From positions 31,473,578 to 31,537,577 of the forward strand of contig NC_086378.1 in the NCBI RefSeq assembly GCF_036588685.1: a stretch of DNA of 64,000 bases, given 5' to 3'. The DNA is from Mytilus trossulus (Eukaryota > Mollusca > Bivalvia > Mytilida > Mytilidae). Shown piece after piece: positions 46,046 through 58,000 of the stretch (positions are counted from its first letter, which is position 1; each line of letters opens with the position of its first letter). The translations under genes were made by a program, and so were the position numbers. The notes beneath the pieces are model-generated. The model did no database searches. It was not told the origin of the DNA and saw nothing but the letters and a program-made list of their open reading frames with translations.

Positions 46046-49000
46046 TCAAATAGCCAGTGCATCACTTTGTATTTCATGACTGAGTTGGGTTTGTAGATCA
46101 CTTAGTTTTTTCTTCAGCACAGATAATGTTGAAAACATTATATTCTCAGGTCTCAGTGAACCACATGATTCAACATTGTAGAAAAATTTGTTTGCTTTTC
46201 CAAGAGGATTTGGTTCTGCTTGTACTGAAACAGAAAAAAACAAAATTATTTAGATTTAAATATAGATGTACTAAATCAATATGAGGGGGGATAGGAGGGG
46301 TCCTGATCCCGAAATCCCAGACTTCAAAAAACGAAATCCTGAGGTCCCGAATTTAAATAAATTAAATCCTGATGTCCCGAAATCCGAAAAAAAGGAATCC
46401 CGGATCCTGAAAGGGTCAATCCCGAAATCCCAAGCAAAAACACCCAATCCCAGAGTCCCGATAAAGGTCCTATCCCCCCTCCAATATGGAGAGAGAAAAA
46501 TATATTGGGTTTAAGGCCCCTTTTTATACATACTTGAAGACACCCATTGGACATAAATCTGACAAGCTTTAATTTAAATCATTACAACTGTAATTTCCAT
46601 TAGAAATAAAACTAGAGGCTCCAAAGAGACTGTGTCGCTCACCTTGGTCTATGTGAATATTAAATAAAGGAGACTGATGGAGTTATGACAAAATTGTGTT
46701 TTGGTGATGGGGATGTGTTTGTAGATCTTACTTTTTTAAACATTCTTGCTGCTTACAATAATCTCTATCTATAATGAACTTGGCCTAATAGCTTCAGTGG
46801 AAATGTCAGTAAAAATTTACTAATTTTGCGAAAATTGTTAAAAATTGACTAAAAAGGCTATAACTCCTTACAGGGTCAATTGATCATTTTGGTCATGATG
46901 ACTTTTTTGTAGATCTTACTTTGCTGAACATTTTTGCTGTTCTATAATAATATTCAAGATAATAATCCCAAAACAGCAAAATTTCCTTAAAATTATCAAT
47001 TCAGGGGCAGCAACCTAACAACGGGTTGTCTGATTCATCTGTAAATTTCAGGGCAGATAGATCTTGACCTGATAAACACTTATACCCCATGTCAGATTTG
47101 CTCTAAATGCTTTCGTTTTTGAGTTATAAGCCAAAAACTGCATTTTACCTCTATGTTCTATTTTTAGCCATGGCGGCCATCTTGGTTGGTATGCCGGGTC
47201 ACCGGACACAATTTTAAAACTAGATACCCCAATGATGATTTTGGCTAAGTTTGGTTAAATTTAGCCAAGTAGTTTCAGAGGAGAAGATTTTTCTAAAAGT
47301 TTACGGACGCCGGACGACAGAAGCCGGACACCAACGGACGCCAAGTGATGAGAAAAGCTCACTTGGCCCTTTGGGCCAGGTGAGCTAAAAATTAGCATGG
47401 GTGTACTGAAAATTCAACATTTTTTAAAAAAATGACCTGTATATGTGAAGAATAATTTTGGTACTTAGCTATTTGATTACGACATTGTTTGTAAAACCCC
47501 ATCGGTACTGGCATTTTCAAAATTTGAAAATGGTGGATTGAACCTGGTTTTATAGCGCTAAACCTCTCACGTGTATGACAGTCTCATCAAATTCTGTCAT
47601 TTATTTACAACCATGCGTGAACAAAACAGACATAATAGGTAAAATTGTCAAAGTATGGGTACAGCAGTCAAATATTCTTACTAATAAGTACTAATATTGA
47701 TATAACAAAAACACTGCTATGATGTTTTAAAAGTATCGCATTGATATTAGAACTAATAGCATTTGTATATTTATGTATATAAGAAAAACACTGCACTTCA
47801 AATTTTACAGGGACATAAACATTTGCTTCTAACTAACTTCTAAATGTATATTTAGACTCAATTGTTGTTTATATTTGAACAATAAGTTTTAAAGTTAGTA
47901 TTTTCTTAATTTTTCCTTGCCGAAAAAAAATATTTTCCGCATTAAATGTCTGCATATTTACAATTGATATAAGACAATATTGCTATGTGATATAAGAAAA
48001 GTTTTTAACCATTCGCTTCTTCCATAGACTGAAAATGAATATTTGTCTTATACATACTTTCGTCTTCTTCAAGTTCTGTGTACTCACTCTTTGGCCTGAA
48101 ATAATCATAGGGATTCATTTAACTATGTAAAAGTGTATAATGTGATTATGCTATGAATTTTTACTTGAACAGGGAATAGCCTTTTCATAAAACTGGATTC
48201 TATACCTAAAGACTGGCAGTGTTTTATAATTTTCAGTACATGATATTTTTGTGGAAATATACATTCCAGATAATTTGAAACTTAAAATTACTTGGATTTA
48301 GAGTATCTTACAATTTTGTATGGAGGGTTTGATCCTAAAGAACACAAGGTTCATGAATAACCAAATAAGGTCATTTTACAAAAATTTAATAAAAACCAGA
48401 TGCTCAGCAGGGCGTAGCTTTATACGACCGCAGAGGTTGAACCCTGAACGGTTGGGGCAAGTATGGACACAACATTCAAGCTGGATTCCGCTCTAAATTT
48501 TGATTGTGATTAAATAGTTGACACAGCATAGGTTTCTGACACAGAATGAATGTATTCAAATGAACTTAAAATTTTTGTTTTCTCTTAGAGCAATTCACTA
48601 TGCTGTTGAATATTAATCCTCTCAAAAAAATGTTTGAAGAAATTTTCTTTTTATTTATGAAATTTCAAATGAGAAAAATTGAACCCAATTTTTTAATCAC
48701 ATCCCCCTTTCCCTTATTCCAAAACTAATTTCAATTAAAATATTCTAATGGAGTTTGCAACAATTACTACTCATTAAAATACATCATAAAATATTAAGAT
48801 GTAAAAAAACTGCTTGTTATCACTGGATGGTAAAGATTATTTAAATTTATCAGTTGGTAGTAAAAAGTGAATATACATTGTATATTGTATATAACAAAGA
48901 TTTAAGTTGATTCTGGACAAAGAAAGATAACTCCAATTTAAAAAAATTCTTGCAGATATTTCTTGCTTACTATACTGGACAAAGAAAGATAACTCTTAAT

Positions 49001-52000
49001 TAAAAAAAATTTTGCTATTTCACAATATTGTGAAATTAGATATTTCTTGCCATTGCATAATACTGTGCAATTGAAAAGACTTGCTATTGCACAATACTTA
49101 ATATAATAATTTTAGATCCTGATTTGGACCAACTTGAAAACTGGGCTCATAATCAAAAATCTAAGTACATGTTTAGATTCAGCATATCAAAGAGGCCCAA
49201 GAATTTAATTTTTTAAAAATCAAACTTAGTTTAATTTTGGACCCTTTGCACTTTAATTTAGACCAATTTTAAAACTGGACCAAAAATTAAGAATCTACAT
49301 ACACAGTTAGATTTGGCATATCAAAGAACCCCAATTATTCAATTTTTGATGAAATCAAACAATGTTTAATTTTGGACCTCGATTTGGGCCAACTTGAAAA
49401 CTGGGCCAATAATCAAAAATCTAAGTACATTTTTAGATTCAGCATATCAAAGAACCCCAAGGTTTCAATTTTTGTTAAAATCAAACTAAGTTTAATTTTG
49501 GACCCTTTGGACCTTAATGTAGACCAATTTGAAAACGGGACCAAAAATTAAGAATCTACATACACAGTTAGATTCGGCATATTAAAGAACCCCAATTATT
49601 CAATTTTGATGAAATCAAACAAAGTTTAATTTTGGAACCTTTGGGCCCCTTTTTCCTTAACTGTTGGGACCAAAACTCCCAAAATCAATACCAACCTTCC
49701 TTTTATAGTCATAAACCTTGTGTTTAAATTTCATAGATTTCTATTTACTTATACTAACGCTATGGAGCAAAAACCAAGAAAAATGCTTATTTGGGTCCCT
49801 TTTTGGCCCCTAATTCCTAAACTGTTGGGACTGAAACTCCCAAAATGAATACCAACCTTCCTTTTGTGGTCATAAACATTGTGTTTAAATTTCATTGATT
49901 TCTATTTACTTTAACTAAAGTTATTGTGCGAAAACCAAGAATAATGCTTATTTGGGCCCTTTTTTGGCCCCTAATTCCTAAACTGTTGAAACCAAAACTC
50001 CCAAAATCAATCCCAACCTTTCTTTTGTGGTCATAAACCTTGTGTCAAAATTTCATAGATTTCTATTAACTTAAACTAAAGTTATAGTGCGAAAACCAAG
50101 AAAATGCTTATTTGGGCCCTTTTTGGCCCCTAATTCCTAAAATGTTGGGACCAAAACTCCCAAAATCAATACCAGCCTTCCTTTTATGGTCATAAACCTT
50201 GTGTTAAAATTTTATAGATTTCTATTCACTTTTACTAAAGTTAGAGTGCGAAAACTAAAAGTATTCGGACGACGACGACGACGCCAACGTGATAGCAATA
50301 TACGACGAAAATTTTTTCAAAATTTGCGGTCGTATAAAAATCATATGACTATTATAGGGAAGTAATTATGAATCTTCTGACACAAGATTTGAACTGATAA
50401 CATGTTATTTGGATATACTCACCATTCTTCTGGCTTGGGATAGATTGTGTGTCTCAATGCATTATCTGGGTCATACTCGAATGCTACACCACATGTTGGG
50501 TTCCACTTAGCATGCTCCTTGGCAAATCCTTTTCTGGCAAAGGCTCTCACTTTCAATTCCTGTCCTTTTCTTAATTTGACTATCAAGATATCTACAAAAT
50601 TAATAAACATTTCCAGTTGGTGAAAAAATGCTCAGGTGAACTATGTATATCTGAGTAAGGTCAATTGAAGACAGTTGTTTTTCAAAAGCAATAATTATTT
50701 CAATACCTATAAACAGGTTTACAAAGCTGCAAGTTGAATACATGAAACTTATCTGCCGAAAAAAGGTAACTTATACATGAATAATTCTGTGAGAAATTTC
50801 TACTTTATCTTTTATTTCCATTTTGCATTTACTTGAATTTGTATTATTTTTTATTAAAGAAGTTTTAATCTCATTAGTTCTGCAATATAAATTTTGTGTT
50901 TTCATAAGTTGTTTCTTTTCTGTCTTGGATTAACCTGACGCACAATTTCTTTATGACAATTTGAATATGCATGAGTTATCATTGGTTGCAGTTACTTTGT
51001 AGACCTCTTTACATCACTATTAGTTAAACGAATAATATTGTGTGCTCTTTACACACTAGAGGTGAATCATATATTTTTTGTACAAATAAAAGATAATATT
51101 AGTTACATAGTGTGCACTATGTAATGCATTTATCTTACCGACAATCTTAACGCGTAAAATTTAGACTAGTGACCTATCAAAATGAGCAAGTCTTCAATAC
51201 AGGTAGCATTAACATGATCTAGAAACTACTTCCTTTTTCTCCTACAAAAACAGATGCCAACAATGACAACTTATTAGATTTAAATGTGTTTTATGAATTT
51301 ATTTCCATTTATCATCTTTTTCTTCGTCTGTCAAAGATTTTCTCTCAGTACTGTTTTGTTATTCTAAAGGGACATAACACCACTACTAACCGTGTATGAA
51401 ATAAGCCCTGCCTCCTCCTCCTGGAGGTAAGATAATGTTTTTTACCTGAGAATAGACTTCTTTTTCAAATACTTTTTTTTGTACTTACATGTTTCACTAA
51501 GCTTTGAGTGGGTAAAAGTTTATTTAAAAGTTAAAAATGAAATTATAGCGAACCCTATTGAACCTTTCTATAGATTCACCTGCAAGTTACCTGTCCATTT
51601 AAACTTTTGGCAGTTCTATTGTCCCATCTAACAAATACAACAGGTATTGTTCTCTGTATAGTTTATTCACCAGGACCTTTAAATTTCTTCTAAGAGAAAT
51701 ATATCACTCATTGATTAATTTACCTGAGTAAAAAATTTATCTGCTAAATTAGATGGAAATAAAATGTGTACTATTTATAAACCAGATGCTCCGCAGGGCG
51801 AAGCTTTATACGACCGCACAGATTGAACCCTGAACGGTTGGGGCAAGTATGGACACAACATTCAAGCTGGATTCCGCTCTAAATTTGGATTGTGATTAAA
51901 TAGTTGACACAGCATAGGTTTCTGACACAGAATGAATGTATTCAAATGAACTTAAAATTTTTGTTTCCTCTTAGAGCAATTCACTATGCTGTTGAATATT

Positions 52001-55000
52001 AATCCTCTCAAAAAAATGTTTGAAGAAACTTTCTTTTTATTTATGAAATTTCAAATGAGAAAAATTTAACCCAATTTTTTATTCACATCCCCCTTTCCCT
52101 TATTCCAAACCTAATTTCAATTAAAATATTCTAATGGAGTTTGCAACAATTACTACTCATTTAAATACATGATGTAAAAAAACTGCTTGTTATCACTGAA
52201 TGGTAAAGATTATTTAAATTTATCAGTTGGTAGTAAAAAGTGAATATACATTGTATATTGTATATAACAAAGAGGTAGTAAAAAGTGAATATACATTGTA
52301 TATTGTATATAACAAAGATTTAAGTTGATTCTGGACAAAGAAAGATAACTCCAATTAAAAAAAAATCTTGCAGATATTTCTTGCTTACTATACTGGACAA
52401 AGAAAGATAACTCTTAATAAAAAAAAAAATTGCTATTTCACAATATTGTGAAATTAGATATTTCTTGCCATTGCACAATACTGTGCAATTGAAAAGACTT
52501 GCTATTGCACAATACTTAATATAATAATTTTAGATCCTGAATCTAAGTACATGTTTAGATTCAGCATATCAAAGAATTTAATTTTTGTTAAAATCAAACT
52601 TAGTTTAATTTTGGACCCTTTGCACTTTAATTGAGACCAATTTTAAAACTGGACCAAAAATTAAGAATCTACATACACAGTTAGATTTGGCATATCAAAG
52701 AACCCCAATTATTCAATTTTTTATGAAATCAAACAATGTTTAATTTTGGACCCCGATTGGGGCCAACTTGAAAACTGGGCCAATAATCAAAAATCTAAGT
52801 ACATTTTTAGATTCAGCATATTAAAGAACCCCAAAGTTTCAATTTTTGTTAAAATCAAACTAAGTTTAATTTTGGACCCTTTGGACCTTAATGTAGACCA
52901 ATTTGAAAACGGGACCAAAAATTAAGAATCTACAAACACAGTTAGATTCGGCATATTATTAAAGAACCCCAATTATTCAATTTTGATGAAATCAAACAAA
53001 GTTTAATTTTGGACCCTTTGGGCCCCTTTTTCCTTAACTGTTGGGACCAAAACTTCCAAAATCAATACCAACCTTCCTTTTATAGTCATAAACCTTGTGT
53101 TTAAATTTCATAGATTTCTATTAACTTAAACTAAAGTTATAGTGCGAAAACCAAGAAAATGCTTATTTGGGCCCTTTTTGGCCCCTAATTCCTAAAATGT
53201 TGGGACCAAAACCCCCAAAATCAATACCAGCCTTCCTTTTATGGTCATAAACCTTGTGTTAAAATTTCATAGATTTCTATTTACTTTTACTAAAGTTAGA
53301 GTGCGAAAACTAAAAGTATTCGGACGACGACGACGACGCCAACGTGATAGCAATATACGACGAAATTTTTTTCAAAATTTGCGGTCGTATAAAAACTGTA
53401 TATGAGTTTGAATGTATTATATTTTCAATCTGTTGAATGTAAACACTAATTCAAACATTAATAAAAGTTGATTCCTAAAAAAAATTAACATTATTCCTAT
53501 TTCCAAAAAAAAATTGATAAAAAAAACCTAAAAATGTTGATGTTTACATATTAAGGCCTTCTTAAAAGTATTCTATAACTAAACAAAAACTAAAAAATGC
53601 AAATTTTCATACGAACAATACTTTTTATTTTAAAAACAAACTGTTTATGATTAAGTTATTATTTATTTTGAACATATTGGAAAAAATATTATAAATGTTT
53701 AATAAACATGAAATCACAGGCATTTTTTTTTATGTGAAACATGTAATTTCTATCAATTTAGCAGATAAATTTTCTACTGAGGTAGATTAATCAATGAGTG
53801 ATATATTTCTCCTAGAAGAAATTTAAAGGTCTGAGTGAATAAACTATACAGGAAACAATACCTGTTGTATTTGTTAGATGGGACAATAGAACTGCCAAAA
53901 GTTTAAATGGACAGGTAACTTGCAGGTGAATCTATAGAAAGGTTCAATAGGGTTCGCTATAATAATTAAAAAAAAATAGGAATTGCCGATTTATTCTGAT
54001 GTTTCCAATTTTGTGGGATTTTGAATTTTGTATCTTTTATAAATTATCATGATTATATGTTTCATAATTTTAAGCATTTGAATTTATGATGATAGCCTTA
54101 ACTTGCTTAAATTTAAAAATAGATCAGTGTTACAGTTTACAAAATAACAAAGATAACTTAATGAATGGAGGTGCTCATTTAGATGCTAGATTGAGCATTG
54201 AGTTATTGTCCAAACAGGTTTATAGAAATACAGAATTACTGTGTGATATTTATAGGAATGGGAGTCATAATTTTTTTTATGTGTTATACTGTTTTAATGC
54301 ACTTTAACTTACCATCTGTTTCTTCATATTCGCTTGCTTCTTCTTTTCTTTTAGATGTAACCTAGGGATATAAATATAATATAACATGAGTTAAAAATTA
54401 TCATATTGCTGTAAACTATCTAGAAATCATTAAACAATATATTATATAAATAGAATAAATGAAACAACTGCAAACTATAGGGTGATAAAATATGATTTTA
54501 AATCTAGCATTCAGAGCATGTATAGCCAAATTTTTTCAGAAAAAAATATTTTGAAGTCTTATAAGCATGCTTCAAGTTGTGAACTTTAGTTATGTTAATG
54601 TAGAAATCAGTTTATTATTATCTACATGGAACTTCTACCCAGATTACTTTACAGTTACATATAAAAAGGTTGATGACAGTTTCGCATTTCTACTTTTAAG
54701 TTACAGTTTCACATTTCTTTTTTCTATTAATCACCTCACCTCACCTATCCTCTTCATGCTGGTCGGCATTTAAGGCTTCTATTAATAGTTACACATTTCT
54801 ACTTTCTATTTTCAGTTTCACATTTCTACTTTCTATTTACAGAAGAATGGCTAACCTATGAACTAACCCATCATGTCTGAACAATTCAACCCGTTAACAA
54901 AGACAGTCAGTAGAACTGCCCCAGTAACTAATGCACCAAGTTTACAAAGTATATGTAGGAATACAATTTTACATGCTATAACACTCAAAAGAATCAAGCA

Positions 55001-58000
55001 GGTAAATATTACAGTAACATGAGGTTTAGGTAATGAAAAAAATAGTACAAAAATTCCTCTTCTAAGTTTATACAAATTTGTATTTGTTTGGCTTTTAAAT
55101 AACTATTTTGATCTGAGCATCACTGATGAGTCTGATGTAGACAATGTGTGTCTGGTGTATTAAATTATAATCCTGGTACCTTTGATAACTACTACACCAC
55201 TGGTGGATGTTTCGTCCCTGGGCGTTTCACCAGCCCAGTAGTCAGCACTTCGGTGTTGACATGAATATCAATTATATGGTCATTTTATAAATTTCCTGTA
55301 ACAAAACTTTAAATTTTTCTAAAAAGAAGGGATTTTCTTATCCCAGGAATAGATTACTTAAGCGGTATTAGGCACAACTTTTTTTGAATTTTGAACCTCA
55401 ATGCTCTTCGACTTTATACTTGTTTGGCCTTAAAACTATTTTGATCTAAGCTTCACTGATGAGTCTTATGTAGACAAAACACGGGCATGGCGTATTAAAT
55501 TATGATCCTGGTACCTTTGATAACTATTTACAGAAAGAAACATGTTTGGTTTGGCATCAATTGATGTTTCTAAAATGGGTTGTAGTCATTAAGCTAGTAG
55601 GTATTTCACAATCTATAGAATATATTTATCCTAGAATTCAGAACTCAACACAATCGGGAACAAACCAAGTTGGAAATTTATAAGAATTATCATACTTTAA
55701 CGATTTGTTTTTATTCAATCCTTTTCAGTCTTAAAATGAGTTGAAAAAATAAATAATAGGCTTGTGAAATTACCTTACAATGAAAGGGTTTTATTTGGCC
55801 AAACATGGGGTATACTTATCAATAAAACAGCGAAAAAGTGACCTATACATGCAGTACACCAAGACCAGAATAAATACCAAATTATGTGTGCCACAACTTA
55901 TTTGCATACATGATACTAGTTGGATATATATTTTGTTGAATGTTCTTATTTCATAGTTCTGTCATATAAATAAGAACTTTTTTTTTACCTAACCTCAGAA
56001 GTTTGATATTTTTTATCCAGATACAAATTATACTGTTTTTGTACTCCCTTACATTATTAGAAATTTAAAATATACAGAAAATCATGAAATATTCTGTACA
56101 TTTTTGTATTACCATTTTTAGGCAGATGAGTCGCTTCCCTTACCTAAACCTCTGATGAGAACAGTCAGTGTTCTCAACTTGAAAGATTTTGTCATTGACG
56201 CAGAAAAATTAGAACCTGGTAATCACCTGAAAGAAAGCTACCCAGCTACATGTATCTTTGATGGAATCCCATGTATCATCAAAGTCAAATCTAAAGGTAT
56301 TCCATACAAATTTACATTTTTAATTTAAATTTGTTTTACACTGAGTCTTGTCATTTTTTTGAGGTGATGGATATTTATTTTAATGTCTTTATCATAAATC
56401 AAGCCTTTGTTTTTTTCTCTTTTGAATTGTTTCACAATTTGTCAAGCTGGGGCCTTTTATTACATTCTTTTTGTTCTGTGTTTTGGTCAACTTGAAGGTC
56501 ATAAAATATCCTACATCCAGTTGAAGTATTTGTCTCCTTGCCAATCATACCACATATTTTTATTTTTACATTTATAAATGTTTTGCCTTTATCCTATAGA
56601 TAGCAAGCCAGAATTGGACAACCCAAGTTTCATGGCATCGTTTGAAGACAAGAACTCTGTCTGTTGTGTTTATGAAGTAACAGATACTCTTAAAGATAGA
56701 ATTGTTCAATGCAAACTCCAAAACACCAGATTCCAAGAGGTTTTTATATGGCGTTTAGCAAAGACACTTTTGGAGTTTGCACTAAATGGAAAGATAACTC
56801 TATCTACAAAAGTAAACAGTACCATGATACATTTTTACGGTCCAAAAGGAACAATCTTTCTTGAAGCCACTGATAACCCAATGACTGAAATGATGGGAGC
56901 CGATTCAGCAATCTATGAGGCCCCTGAGGTTTTACGACAGGAAGAACCAACTAACCAAGCATTTTCATGGACAGTTGGATGTATCATTTATGAAATGTTA
57001 GCATTGGAACCTGCCTTCTTTGATAGAACTGGTACTAATCCATTTCAAGTATTTATGGACATGATGCAGGGCATACTACCCCCTGAACCTACAGAGGGTA
57101 GTCCAGAAATAATAGAAATTATGTGGCACTGTTTTAAATCAGATCCTGCAAAAAGAATTCCTCCAGAAGATTTGCTTAGATTTGCAATAGCCCATTCAGA
57201 ATAAAGCTTTTATTTTATGTCAAATGTTTAGCTCTTAAACGGCTTGGTTATTTTGTTAAGATTCTCTATTTGATAACTTGTTTCCAAATATTAACAATTA
57301 ATTTGTTATGTTACTTAACAATTTTAAGAACGGATGATTTATTTTAGCCAGATACTTATACATGTTATTGCTACCTCTTTTAAATATTTTTTTTCAGAAA
57401 TCTTTCTTTTAAATATAAAAATACACAGACTGATTTTAATCCATATCAATGTTTTATATAGATTGTATGTTTTATCAATAAAGTTTTATTATAATTATTA
57501 ATATATTTAATTCAATGTAACATTCAACAACTTGGCAACATCATGGTGGTCAGTTTATATAAGCAACACAACAGGTGCCACATGTGGAGTAGTTTCTGCT
57601 TACCCTTCCACCTGAGATCACCCCTTGTTTTTGGTGGGGTTCGTGTTGTTTATTCTTTAGTTTTCTATGTTGTGTCATTTGTACTATTGTGTGTCTGTTT
57701 GTCTTTTTCATTTTTAGCCATGGCGTTGTCAGTTTGTTTTAGATTTATGAGTTTGACTGTCCCTTTGGTATCTTTCTCTCCTCTTTTATATAGGCAGAGG
57801 AAGCTAGATTACCTAGGAAAAAAACATTAACCTACTGGCAGTAAATCCTAGTCAATTAAGATCAAAGTCAAACCCACCTTGCCGTAAGTGGGGTTTCAAA
57901 TCTCACAACCTGGGTTGATAAGCCAATGTTTACTGTAGATGAATAACTAAGACCATGTAGACCACTTGACCACAACTGGATATGTGTTTAACCCCACTAT

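Noticed and set aside
46281..46514. Proline-rich open frame on repeat E
   Set aside because: It is produced by the repeated CCCGAAATCC motif; the copy at 18,570 does not keep the frame.
41291..54842. Joining the 41,291 exon to the pseudokinase exon
   Set aside because: The join reads into a stop after three codons and would have to cross POLR2C exons; at most it could be a 5'UTR exon, with no evidence.
57892..57972. tRNA gene
   Set aside because: The A and B boxes are too far apart and no acceptor-stem or anticodon-arm pairing was found; a SINE fits better.
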